Shown in pieces: positions 40,611 through 51,180 of a DNA stretch of 64,000 bases. A program made the position numbers and the translations under genes. Under the pieces are notes generated by a model. The model saw only the letters and a program-made list of their open reading frames with translations, did no database searches and had not been told where the DNA came from. This DNA comes from Amblyomma americanum (lineage: Eukaryota > Arthropoda > Arachnida > Ixodida > Ixodidae), in the NCBI RefSeq assembly GCF_052857255.1, contig NC_135506.1, forward strand, positions 73,731,056-73,795,055, given 5' to 3'. How positions within the stretch are numbered: the first letter of the stretch is position 1; every line of letters begins with the position of its first letter.

Positions 40611-41350
40611 TCAGCCGTCGGTATACACAAGGAGATGGTCCTGGAGCTCCTCGTGTATGACGGCTCTGGCCATCTGCTGCAGAGCACAGAGGGGTGTTCT
40701 CCGCTTTCCCGCGATGCCGACGACCTCTCGCTGTACCTCCGAGGCAGTAGGCCAGGGCGCGCAGGAGGCCTAGGGGGTGAGCCTTGCGTCAATTGCTCAT
40801 ACTCGAGCAGCGCCGCGCCCTTTCGTGGGTGCGGGTGTGAGCGCATACACTGCAGCAGCGAGCCGCCGTCCGGTGCGCTGTGAAGCCGCTCGATGTGATT
40901 CAGTGCCCGGCGCGCTGCTTGGAGATCAAGTGGCCACGCTCCTGCCTCGGCCAACGTTGCGGCGCACAGCGAGCTTTTGGGCAGGCCTAGGCACACGCGC
41001 AGGGACTTGCGGTGCTGAAGCTCGAGTTTATTCCAGCACGGTTCGCGCATCGTGACGAGTGGCATCGCATAGAGCACCGCCCTCAAAGCTGCGGGATTGT
41101 ATAGCCGACGCGCGGCTTGCTGGGAGATGCCCTGGCCTCGAGCGGTGAGCTTGTGCACAGCGGCGGTGATCCTCTTCATTCTGCAAACAGGCCTCGGTCG
41201 CCGCGGGGCGGAAGGAAAGGCGCCAGTCGATGTCCAGGCCAAGGTAGCGCACCGATTTACGCCAAGGAATCGGAGTCCCGTCCAGTGACAGTGGCGCAAG
41301 GTGCGCGCGCGAGCGCGAAACGCAGGCCATGGCCACCTATTTGCCCGCAC
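40607..41350 (-). pseudogene. LINE RT thumb/connection region, copy 2
   Basis: One open frame of 247 codons: LTARGQGISQQAARRLYNPA, LQHRKSLRVCLGLPKSS, LAEAGAWPLDLQAARRALNH. It links RT and RNase H. The expected KSVRYLGLDIDWRLSF occurs in an overlapping frame (41,336-41,028), marking a frameshift. Confidence 0.65.
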
Positions 41351-41392
41351 TCAGCGGCAGACCAAGGCCACGCAAGCTGGCATCGATTGCGG

Positions 41393-42324
41393 TCAGGCTT
41401 CCCTGAAGGCACCCCCGCACGCGGAACGCTTGCCCGGTGGTCCCCGGCACCACAGAGCTATTTCGTCTGCATATAGGGACCTGTACACATGGTGTCGGCC
41501 GCTCGTGGGGAGGCAGGCCAGGGCCACCGACATGGCCACAATTAACAGAAATGGTGATAAGACCGAGCCCTGCGGCACACCCACGTCTACCAGGCGAGGG
41601 TTGGAGAGCTTACACATACTCGTACGCGCATGGTGCGCCCTCTCAGGAAGCTATGAACGTATCGCAAAAGTCGCCCACTGACACCGACCCCCTCAAGCAC
41701 CGCGAGAATTGGGGTGCGGTGAACGTTCTCAAAAGCGCCCGAGACGTCCAGTAGTAGCAGCAGCGCAACCTTGCCAGCCGCCCTGGAATGCTCCAGTGCT
41801 GTAACAACGTCCGATATAGAATCAGCCGTACACCGCATCCCACGGAAACCCATTTGTTGCTCGTCAAACAAATCAGCCTCCACAGCCCGCTCGTTCAGAC
41901 GCTGCAGAGCCATATGCTCCATGAGCTTACCTGCCGCCGATGTTAATGCCACTGGCCGGTATCCGCTCAGCTCCGCAGGTGGGCGCCCTGCCTTTCGGAT
42001 GGAACAAACGACCGCGGTTCGCCAATCCTCCGGTAGCTCCCCGCGTTCCCACACAAGTTTTATCTGCTGCAGGAGGATCTGTCGTGTCTGCGCATTCAGG
42101 CTTCGCAGCATCTGGTATGCCATCCCGTCCGGTCCGGGTGCCGAGCGGCGGCGACAGCGCTGCAGCGCATTGTTCAGTTCCGCCGCAGTGAACGGACCTT
42201 GGACCTTCCGAGGTGTCGGGCGAGGAACTGGCGTCGCTTCTGGGGCTCTCAGGAACTGTGTTAACTGCGTTTGCGGGGCTGGGCGGCGCGAACCGATCGG
42301 CAAACCGCTCTGCCAACTCTTCAA
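41393..42324 (-). pseudogene. LINE reverse transcriptase core, copy 2, with YADE active site
   Basis: FTAAELNNALQRCRRRSAPG, PDGMAYQMLRSL, LPEDWRTAVVCSIRKAG, LSGYRPVALTSAAGKLMEH and VALLLLLDVSGAFENV (motif A) are in one frame (42,324-41,587). VPQGSVLSPFLL (motif B) and YADEIALW (motif C, codon at 41,462-41,464 is Glu) follow in another frame. The second catalytic Asp has become Glu, while copy 1 keeps YADD. Confidence 0.8.
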
Positions 42325-42401
42325 AGCTGAGCCCGCTGGAGATTGCGAAGTAGGCTAGCGGTGTACGCTTTGCCTGTGGTTCGGTGATGCGCCGCCGGCT
42401 G

Positions 42402-43250
42402 TCAAAGTCTCCGCGAGCCGACATCTTCCTCCATTCTTTGGCATAGTGAATTCCACTGCCGGCGGTATAGCTTGTTGGCGTGGTGGCGCGCTGCTGCGTC
42501 CAAGCGGTTGTAGACAGTCCAGTCGGCGGCTCTGTCAGTCCGTCGCGCCCGTCGCTCAGTGCGATCTCTCTTCTCGCGCAGATTGAGCAGCTTCATATCA
42601 GGTGTGTGCTGCCCTGCCCTTACCTCTGCTCGTTGGGTGGCTGCGAGAGCGCTTCGGACTAGACTTGAAAAGAAATCTGCGCCAGTGGCCGCCGCCTCGT
42701 CGGCCGCCCGCCTGAACGCACTCCCTTTGGTAATGGAGTAGGTACCTTTTTGGCGCGCCTCCATATCAGTGGGTTCGATTAGTATGGAGTAATGATATGA
42801 GTCCCAGAGAGATGGTGATTGGCGCCATGTCGCCTCGATGCCTCTGGATGCGAAGGCAATGTCGATGCAGGAGCCGGTTGTTCCTCGTCGTCGAAACGTT
42901 GGATCGCCGGTGTTCAAGGGGGTGAGTCCCAGTTGCGTTGCTGCGTCGTGCAGGTCGTCTGCACGCGCGGAGTGGCACGCACTGCCCCACGCACTGTGGT
43001 GGGCGTTAAAATCACCACAGAGGATTTGGCGCGGGGCACAGCACGAAGACACAGCACGAAAACACAGCGCGTTCCACGCGACAGCTGGACGCACATAGAC
43101 ACTGCCCACCGTCGTGTCAACACCACCGACGCGCTCTCTCACAACCACGCACTCTTGGGCGTCAGATGTCGCCGTCGCCGAGCCGACGAGGGTGTTCTGG
43201 GCGTCCTGCCGCACGTATATAGCGCACCTTGATTTCCCGGGGCGATGAGA
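42402..43250 (-). pseudogene. LINE endonuclease, N-truncated, copy 2
   Basis: One open frame of 270 codons from 43,214. CGDFNAHHSAWGSACHSAR (catalytic/fold motif GDFN), LGLTPLNTGDPTFRRRG, SCIDIAFASRGIEATW and WDSYHYSILIEPTD (the usual SDH is replaced by SYH, removing an Asp next to the catalytic His). The first part of the domain is missing through truncation. Confidence 0.8.
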
Positions 43251-43347
43251 TGTGTCTCAGGTGGTTCAGTATCAATGGCAGATGCCGTGGCTAACAAAAA
43301 TTTTTCCCTCCTTTTTACTATTATTTTAATAAAACCACTTACCACTA

Positions 43348-43785
43348 CTTCTTTATTCCTTCCTTCACGGCGCGGCTCAGGTATCCACAGATATATTTGA
43401 GTCAGTTGCTGCGACCTTTCCTTTAATAATAATAATAATAATAATAAATGTTTTTTTGGGGAAAGAAAATGGCGCAGTATCTGTCTCATATATCGTTGGA
43501 CACCTGAACCGCGCCGTAAGGGAACTGGTAAGAGAGGGAGTAAAAGAAGAAAGGAAGAATTAGGTACCCGCCGCGGTGGCTCAGTGGTTAGAGCGCTCGA
43601 CTACTGATCCGGAGTTCCCGGGTTCGAACCCGACCGCGGCGGCTGCGTTTTTATGGAGGAAAAACGCTAAGGCGCCCGTGTGCTGTGCGATGTCAGTGCA
43701 CGTTAAAGATCCCCAGGTGGTCGAAATTATTCCGGAGCCCTCCACTGCGGTACCTTTCCTTTCCTCAAAGCCAGTTTTCAATTTT
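43348..43785 (+). mobile_element. right part of old Ruka, split by a younger inverted-half Ruka
   Basis: CTTCTTTATTCCTTCC to ACCTTTCCTTT (43,348-43,424), interrupted, then resumes CCTCAAAGCCAGTTTTC at 43,763. Copy 1 is uninterrupted (13,665-13,768). Confidence 0.7.
43425..43751 (-). mobile_element. Ruka-type SINE with 5' half inverted, private to copy 2
   Basis: Left to right: (AAT)n tail, minus-strand 3' half (GAAAATGGCGCAGTATCTG ... GAAAGGAAGAA, to about 43,560), then the plus-strand 5' half (CCGCCGCGGTGGCTCAGTGG ... GGAGCCCTCCACTGCGGT). ACCTTTCCTTT flanks both sides (43,414-43,424 and 43,752-43,762). The two halves meet at nearly the same point of the consensus, so together they make one full-length element with an inverted 5' half. 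Confidence 0.85.
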
Positions 43786-43789
43786 TCGT

Positions 43790-45140
43790 TTTTTTCTTGT
43801 CCATAAGGTGGAGCTCCTGTCTCCTATAATTTTTTTTGTTGCTGTTGTTTCTTTGTGCCCATCAGCAGTGATGTCCTTAAATACGGAGCATTTATGCATT
43901 AAAGTGTTTTTTTGTGACATTTGATATAAACACTTGTGGATTAAGAGGAGTACAAAATTCCTGTCATGTTGAGCACAATTGTTACTTGAGCTGTGATGCC
44001 GAAATAGCAGTGGTTTTTTAAAGCAACTAATGCGCTACAGTCCGTCCTGTATCAGAACGCAAAACTTTCAGCAAGAGTAGGCTGGCTCCGTTTGCGCTAT
44101 TCGCTTTGGTCTCCTGGATTGAGTGTATTTCCGCGTCTTCATGATTTTTGGCGTGTTCGTACCCTCTATAAGTTCGCTATCCTGACCGTATGGAGTCAAT
44201 CACCTACACTTTGTGTAATCAACCCACAGCGGTGCTTGAGTGCATTAACAAATAATATTCAACACTTTCATTACCTAGGCGTTGTCTGGCGCTGGAGCGT
44301 TCACTTCTCGTTGGCCACCATTAGAGAGTTCGGAAGAGGAGCCGTTGAGAACAGCTCTGGAATAATTTTAACAGCGGCACGGCACGCGGTTGTCTTTTCA
44401 GTTCTGCATCCATCGAAATACCGCCGCTGCGGCTTTTTTTCTGGTTCCTCCTGCTCAGTAGTCGAGTGCACCCACTACGTAGCCACGAAGGCGGGTCGGA
44501 GCCGAGCTGGTTGTGGTCGTAGTTGGGTGCGAACTCTTGAGTGGTACAATCATGCTTCGTCCTTCTCTTGCGTCTGGCGCTTTCGGCGTCGCCTTTGCGG
44601 GTGTGGTCGCGAGCTTGCGCATCCGAATTTTCTCAGCGTCCCCCCAGTGCCCTCCTCTCCATGGCCGTTGAAGTCTGAAATTCCACGTAGCAGTCCCGTG
44701 TGCTCGTGTTGGGGGCAGTGTTCACGAGGGCGTATTAATGTGGTGACGGCTGCTAATTTCACACGTGCGGGGCGGACTTAATAAAACGTTGAGTACAGAG
44801 TCGATCACACTGGTCTACAACGCTCGAGCGGTGTGCTGAAGAGCAAATGAAGTTAAATCTTAGCGCAGCTGCTTTGCTGAGGGCAAGGCGCTGGTGCGTG
44901 TGCGTTTCACCGGAATATTAGGCTGCGGTCCAGCGCAAGTATTATTAATGAAAGTCAATACCTACTTTATAATTTCACTTTGTTTCCACCTGAGTGCAGG
45001 GCTCGAGAACTCTAGACAAGTGCGATCGACTCGGTACTTAATGAGGATAGTCTAAGGCACTAAAGTAAAGCAATGAATGTCGACTTGCGCGCAGAATAGG
45101 TGAAAAAATTCAAGGGGGCACTATGTTGACCTAAAGTGCG
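43790..45140. other. no gene recognised, copy 2
   Basis: Partner of 13,770-15,140. An open frame of 229 codons (44,092-44,781 plus) appears here because stops present in copy 1 are lost; it has no recognisable domain and is probably chance. Confidence 0.4.
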
Positions 45141-45143
45141 GTG

Positions 45144-45502
45144 AGGCGAAAGCCTTTAGGGCGGTGTTGCTGGTTGTGTCACTGATGTGTTCTTAAGATG
45201 TTAAGTACTTGCGTTTGCCCGCGTTCTGAGACTCCATTGAAGCGAGCGCTAGGAGGGAGGTTGTGCTGCACCCGACGTGGTCGACAGCTTCGAGGCGTCC
45301 GGCGCGGGCGCGGCGCATGCGCCAGTGGCGCCACCTCGGGTATGCGTGGTGAACTACCAATGGTGCAACATGGCCTCAAAGATTATTCGCGGGCACTAGC
45401 GCCGGGTGGGTGATCTCGGAAGCCATGGGCGCAAGAGCGTAACGGATGGAGGGACGCACGCACGGACGGACGGAGCATCAGCCAATAAAGGCTTTCGCAT
45501 TG
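45144..45502. mobile_element. MITE-like unit with hairpin/inverted ends, copy 2
   Basis: Left end AGGCGAAAGCCTTTA, right end AAAGGCTTTCGCATTG. The right end keeps TTTCGC where copy 1 has TTTCAC, so this copy is closer to the inverse of the left end. Partner of 15,146-15,508. Confidence 0.5.
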
Positions 45503-46580
45503 AAATGTTCTGGGGAGAAGCTACGCACGCCGATTCCATCAACAGTCTCGGTGTTCCCAAAGGCGAACTATACAGAAGTGTGGAGAAAATGAAAGAATAG
45601 AAAAAATAGGAACTGCATATAACGTCTTGCAAACCTCAGCGTCGTAGTCTTTCCTGCCACCCAGAACAGCTACTGGCAATGTGGCAAACTTTTTTCGGTC
45701 TGGCCTACAATCACAAAACCTTAAGTTGACGCACTGCAAGTGTAAACAATTCACTTGTCCATTCAACAGGCTTTATTGGAAGACGAATAGATTAGCCAGC
45801 AAAACAAAAAAATTCGTCTGATCCAGGGAATAAAAAAATATCGGGTAGCTTGTCTGTGGAACTGCCTAGTATGTTACCTGTAATAGAAGAAAACAGTGCC
45901 GAGTCCGGTTGGGCAGTGTGTTTATCATCCTAACTAGTCTGAAAAGATTGCCTAGATATCTCTGTATAGAGAAGTTCATGTGCCTTCATTGAGAGGATGA
46001 GTTAGTTTTGATCTCCGTCTGATTTTGATCTGAGCGATGTTCCTTTTTGTCCACGGGGTGGCACAAAATGGGTCGTTCTGAAAGATTCGAAATGAATAAG
46101 TTTACCTCTATTACCTTCCACCAAGCGTTTTCACATTTCATGGGGGGGAGGGTAAGGCCAGGAAGGCTGGAAATAACTCGGCGATAGTTGTTTTTAATAG
46201 CTGCGAATAATACAAATGAAAACACGAAGAGAAAATTTGTGTCGTGTTTTGTCCCGCTACCCCTAGCTTTTATCCCCAACTTTCCTTAGTCCTGTTCCCT
46301 GGATAACTCGTGGAAATACGCTGAGAGTATTACTGGAGAGATCTTGTCTCCCTACCTGATACCTCATGTTTTATTGGGCATGTACTTTCAAACAAAGCAA
46401 ACGCCTGGTGATGCTAATATATTTGCCGCTCTACTATTGTTAAACTACATGAGGAGAAATTAAGACTACAATACAATGCTGTTGTTTGAAGTGTTTGTTT
46501 ACCGAACTAATTTCTAACCCCATGCTTGGGTCGCCTGCTTCAGGTTTCTATTGGTCGAAGCTTCTAGAGCAGCGCTGTTT
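45503..46580. other. no gene recognised, copy 2
   Basis: Partner of 15,510-16,600. Confidence 0.4.
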
Positions 46581-46585
46581 ACGAG

Positions 46586-47154
46586 TCATTTCTGTCGCGC
46601 TGTGCCTACGTTGAGCGGCGTGGCCTCCCACTGGTATGCCAGGCCCGTAGCACATGTTAGATATCCGTAATATCTCCACAGAGCCGACCTGCTCCTCTGT
46701 AAACTTCTGGATACCAGTTGTGTAGTGAATTTTGTGTGTGATACGCGTTGGTTTCTTGTCAAGTTTTTGTTATTTCCACGTCCTTGTTTAACTCTGTAGA
46801 GGATTTGGGACATTCTTTTCGTTCTAAGCTCTAGTGATGTAGGATTAATGCATTATTGTAGAGTGATACATCAAAATTCTGTTCACTGTGATACAGTGCT
46901 GGGAACAATGCTTCACGTGCGAGGTCATAGGCCAGTTGATTGCTCCTTATTCCTTGTTGTCCAGGAGCCACATTATGAGTGCTGATTCAATGTTTGTGTC
47001 CTTGAGGATCCGAGCCACATAATCATGGACCCGGCCCTTGATGTAGTTTCTACGCACGGTTTGAGCCTACTGAAGGCACGACTGCCTCAGGATCAACCCG
47101 CAGTAGTCTGCCTCCTTGTTAGGAAGCTTCAGTAGTGAAAATGCCATCATTTGG
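46586..47154 (-). pseudogene. LINE 3' coding remnant, cut by duplication boundary
   Basis: Partner of 16,630-17,166. The RNase H segment is further damaged by a small deletion (GGAGCGAGCCAC in copy 1 against GGAGCCAC here, about 46,965). Sequence right of 47,154 is unrelated to copy 1. Confidence 0.55.
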
Positions 47155-49700
47155 CATGTCCCCGAGGACATGCAGATGAGGCCCCGTCTGACATTTAGCG
47201 CGGTTGTTGTCGGTGGGGACGCTTGCGTGCTGTTTGGTTTTGAAAGGCGGGAACATTTCCGGAAGGAGTTGTTTTTCTACCGGTACCTCGCATTTCTGCC
47301 GTTTCAGCGAGGCAATGACATTTGGCCTTTCACCCGACTTGCGTGCGAATGGCGAGTCTTTTTTTTATTTACTAGTGTTCTCAAAAACTTTTTTTGAGCG
47401 GCTACAAAACGGCCTTGTACCAGCGTACCAAGTGATAACCTGTGAGCAAAGAAAAAAGCAAGAAATATGCAGTGAATATTATACTTTTAGTTAGCGTATT
47501 TTGACAGCATCGGTCAGATGTACACCATAACCTGTAGTAATTCATCCTAATTTTGTATGAAGTACGCATGCAAAAAAAGTTGGAGCATAGGTCTTAAAAC
47601 TTATGGTTCGCTAGGCGAACGTGGTGAATTTTAATCCCTGTTCTTTTTTTTTCGTTGTGTTAATAAAAATCAGCCTCCTGTAAAGAAAAGGTATCCAACT
47701 TGTTCGTTATTTCTTTTAGCACATAGGCCGGACAGCGCTTGCTTCTAACAAAAGCTTAAAAGAAAGCAAGCTCCAAGCTAAGCGGCCTCACGCGAGTTTT
47801 GGCCAGAACATGATATCACCGCACGTGTTATCCCATTTCATATTGCACGAGACAAAATTTAAGTGCGCTCGAGTTTTTCGCTGAAGCGTTGCAATGTTAT
47901 TCGAACAAATTGTTGAAGCAGACTAATAGTCTAAACAGGAGGGAAAGGTTTTGTTTTACTTCTGAGACGTGTGTTCATGGCGATATAGCTCCCCTAAAGT
48001 AAATATCACAGCAAAAAGTAAGGCATGCGGCTTTAGACAACATGCTAAAGTAGAGGCCACAACTTAATGCGTGGCAAACGGAAGCGAATGCTCTTGACAT
48101 CCTTGAATTTTCAATCAGAAAACTATTACAAAACATACTTGTTTTACTTATTCTTGAGCTGAATTGAGCGCCAACGTTTGCTTCGAGAGTAAGACAGCAT
48201 TTGTCGCCCCCCCCCCCCCTCCTGCTGCTGGTTAGTTCTCAGGAACTATTGAAGCAGCAGAAGAAACAAAAACGAATCACAAATCCCCATAAGGTAGGTA
48301 GACGCATTTAGCTCGAAGGATACCTCATCTTCTCATCCCCCAACATCCATGAACCCCTGTAGAAGGCATATCTGCTATCGGCTAATGACGCGTCGAGTAT
48401 TCAAAGCTCTTCGCTTCAAAAGAAAGGGAAAAGAAAACGCTTTAGGGATATCCGGAGCTGCCCACCAACCACCAGAGTCCGAGCGAACTGGCGACAAAGC
48501 CCGAGATCCAATCTGTATCCGTAACACGGTCGTCAACAGCGTCTTCGTGCAGAAAATTTTCCACCCTTTGCTCACGCTACAAAACTTCGTAATCACCCGG
48601 CGTCCGGCTGATCACAAAAGACCGACTCAGCGCTAGAACAGTTTCGCCCAATGGGATTTTTTTGCAAATTAAAAATTCATCCCCTGAACGCTTGACGCCA
48701 GTTACCGGCCTCTCAGCGCTCCACTTTTTTGTCTTATTCGAAACACGACAGAACCGCCTCGCACACTTCACTTTTTTTCATTTTTCTTTAAAGCCGCAAA
48801 GAACAGGAGTGCAAGCTGCTTTGGCGCGCTATCTCAACCGTGTCTCGCAGCAGCTCGCCACCGAGATACTTTGAAGTGCGCACCGTGCAAAGAGGTTAAC
48901 CTGGCCGCTCTCCCGATTTGTTTTTGTTGCTGTCTTTAACTTCCTGCTCTTTCTCTCCTTCTTATCCTTCCTATTTTCTTTTTTCTCTCTCTCTCTGCGT
49001 CTCAAGAAGAAAGCCTTAATGGTTTATGCAAGAGCGTGTCGCTTATTATCGAGGCCCCGATGGGGCGCGGTAATGAACACTGGGATCCGGTGTTGTTGCG
49101 GTCTAAGGCGAGGTGTGCAAAGCGCAGCTAAGCTTATGAAAAGTCAATAACCTAGGCGACAGCGAAACACTGCGCTGCCGCAGATGGTGTTGATCGAAAC
49201 TTCTCGGAAAACAAGGGTTGGGAGGGGGAGGGCAGGAGAAGTCGAACGTGGTATGTATGGTTTTGACGTCATCTATGAACAACGCAGCCCGGAGAATACA
49301 AGGGAGAGTAACCAGTGGAAAGAAGGAGAGACAAGTGAACAGCTGTGGGCGTGTCCTGATCTCCATTCAGCGCGTGTGTAAACGCCAACCGCGCCAGCGT
49401 AAAATGAATTTAGAGGGTGGCAGCGTGATTTATAAACTACGCAGCGTCGTAATAGCTTGTCGAAACGCTTGACGTCTTGTTTGGCTGCTTTCCAGCTGGT
49501 GGTTACGAAAGCGATTAACAAATATGCGTTTAAGGGTCGCCGTTGAGGGTTTTTGATCAACAGGATAACCAAAAAAAAGGCAGTGGAGAGAGAAACGTTA
49601 CGCTCTGGAGTTTTGACGGAAATCATACTTTGTTTCTCGCCGAGTAAAGTATCTCTGCGCTCAAAGAAACCTTGAGCACCTAAGGAGCAAGAAAAAAACA
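47155..49700. other. no gene recognised; possible 5'-UTR of the following LINE
   Basis: A poly-C run (about 48,206-48,219) and a CT-rich stretch (48,950-48,995). No coding motifs. The 5'-UTR of the CR1/L2-type LINE presumably starts somewhere in 48,900-49,700, but I cannot place its end. Confidence 0.4.
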
Positions 49701-49755
49701 CAGTTAAACCACTTGAAGCAAAGTTTGTGGATCTGTGTATTCGCTATACTCTGCA

Positions 49756-50131
49756 ATGTTTGATTTGCTCCTCTTGCTTTCTGGCGACGTTGAGACGAAC
49801 CCAGGTCCAATGTCAAAAGCTGAGGCAGATGCGTTTGCCTCGGCTCTTGAGTCGATACAGAAACTAGAGGCCGCACAAGAGGCGCTTTTGACAGAATTAA
49901 AAAGTGCAAAGGACAAACAAGCTGCCACTGATAATGAACTCATCGTTCTAACAGCCAAGGTTGCGGCGCTTGAGTTGGCCACTTCCTCAGAAAACGCTGC
50001 AGATTCGAGCGTGAAGGAAAAAGGAATCAAAACTTTAAGTGATGTCTCAGATCAGCTGCACACAATAACTTCAAGATGTGAGGACGCAGAAAACAAGCGC
50101 TCAGACAAAGTAATTTGCTGTTTTTCGGGAT
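49756..50131 (+). pseudogene. LINE ORF1, first frame: 2A-like motif and coiled coil
   Basis: ORF1 proteins bind the element's RNA. I start at ATG 49,756; the frame is open from 49,717 with a GTG at 49,735 as the only alternative. Residues 1-18 read MFDLLLLLSGDVETNPGP, a hydrophobic run plus the complete 2A consensus D-x-E-x-N-P-G-P, with the predicted break between Gly and Pro at about 49,806/49,807. Next comes a heptad-rich Glu/Lys/Leu region (residues about 20-110), probably a trimeric coiled coil as in L1-like ORF1. A single-base frame change near 50,115-50,130 ends this frame. Confidence 0.8.
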
Positions 50132-50525
50132 AGAAGATGACCCTGATGAGGACTGGGCTACTCATGGAAAGGAAGTCATAAAATTCTGCTCTGAAAAACT
50201 GCAAACTTAAACAATTAGTTCGCAATTCGAACGCGTACATAGGCTTGGAAAATACCAAGAAGGAAAGAACAGACCTATAATAGCTAAATTAACTTTTTTT
50301 AAAGAGAAGCAACGCATCTTGTCATCTGCACACAAATTAAAAGGCTTAAAATATTCAATCGGTGAAGATTTCTCCCCAGCTACGCGACAAGCTAGAAAGA
50401 AGCTGCTTGACTTCTCCAAACCTCAAAAAGCTCCTTTTAAACTGTCAGTAGATCGGCTGGTTATAAGTAATCAGACTTACATGTACGACAAAAACACTGA
50501 TACCGTTGTCATGTCGCAAAGATAG
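50115..50525 (+). pseudogene. LINE ORF1, second frame: RRM-like and C-terminal domains
   Basis: After the frame change: NLLFFGIEDDPDEDW, KEVIKFCSEKLQT, an in-frame stop (TAA about 50,208), then FERVHRLGKYQEGKNRPI, LTFFKEKQRILSSAHKLKG, FSPATRQARKKLLDFSK. This is the non-canonical RRM (RNP-like LLFFG) plus C-terminal domain arrangement of L1/CR1-type ORF1 proteins. Confidence 0.7.
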
Positions 50526-50585
50526 CTAGACATAAGCACTTGCTCACGGGCTCTTCCACAGTCAAAGCTACCTATCAATGGGTCT

Positions 50586-51180
50586 TTGTTGACACTATCT
50601 TACGCAAACATACGAAGCATCATGCCCAAGCGCGAATTAGTTCGCTCTCTTCTTGATGATAACGAATCTAATATTCTTGTTCTTACCGATACATGGCTAA
50701 ATCCTGACATCACTGATGACGAAATTCTTCCTGATAACCATTCATATAATATTTACTGCAAAGATCTACTAGCAAGAGAGGCGGGGGCGTTATTCTTGGT
50801 GTTAAAAAGTCATTATCTTCACTTATTATCGACTCGAACTTATCTCTTGAGATTGTGTGGGTTGAAGTAATAATAAATACGACCAAACTACTGGTAGGTG
50901 CTTGCTACCGTCCACCTGACTACAGCACTTCTTTCGTTACAGAACCTCGCAATAGCATAACCACGGCCCTCCAGCTCTGTACTGCGCTTTCTGTTTACTT
51001 ATTCGGTGATTTTAACTTTCCGCTCATAAATTGGCGTAATCTATCATCATCTTGTTGAACATCTGTGGATTTTTCTTAACTTTAGATCTTAACCTGTTCC
51101 AGGTCGTTAACAAACCAACCCGCAGTACTAACATTCTAGACCTTATACTCACCAACACCCCCGAAAAATTGAATCTGTAG
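50586..51180 (+). pseudogene. LINE ORF2 endonuclease (APE-type), frameshifted
   Basis: LTLSYANIRSIMPKRELVRS (domain start), ILVLTDTWLNPDI (E/D..LTETWL catalytic motif with Glu changed to Asp), frame change near 50,785, then GVILGVKKSLSS, VWVEV, LLVGACYRPPDYSTSF (YRPP) and LFGDFNFPLINW (GDFN). A further frame change follows near 51,055, then VVNKPTRSTNILDLILTN. The SDH-type motif is DHDLLLVTIS at about 51,200, in the next frame. Confidence 0.8.

Larger units (their letters stand above)
39421..43255 (-). mobile_element. LINE with EN, RT and RNase H (I/R1-like), 5' truncated, copy 2
   Basis: Partner of 9,751-13,572. Coding frames are longer here (EN 270 codons, RT 245, RT/thumb 247, RNase H 187), so this copy is the better template for family identification. 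Same 5' truncation point and flanking duplication as copy 1. Confidence 0.85.
39301..43347 (+). mobile_element. plus-strand LINE 3'-UTR fragment, split, copy 2
   Basis: Left part ends CTGAGGTGG (39,412-39,420); right part restarts CTCAGGTGG (43,256-43,264). Partner of 9,628-13,664. Confidence 0.7.
29552..47154 (+). repeat. segmental duplication, copy 2
   Basis: Direct-orientation partner of 971-17,166. It is longer mainly because of a LINE insertion at 34,246-35,959 (replacing about 385 bp) and an inverted-half Ruka at 43,425-43,751; it lacks the Ruka of 4,727-5,045. Its sequence left of the AT tract (29,386-29,551) has no counterpart visible in the window. Confidence 0.95.

Noticed and set aside
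40401..40883. Open frames of 120-160 codons on the plus strand across 10,700-11,220 and 40,350-40,890
   Set aside because: They lie antisense to the LINE RNase H/RT regions and owe their length to the GC-rich codon pattern of the true minus-strand gene.
44092..44781. 229-codon plus-strand open frame
   Set aside because: The partner region in copy 1 has stops in the same frame, no domain is recognisable, and part of it overlaps a degenerate SINE. Treated as chance.
48206..48219. Poly-C run as a structured i-motif/quadruplex
   Set aside because: A single homopolymer run without the repeated tract pattern required.
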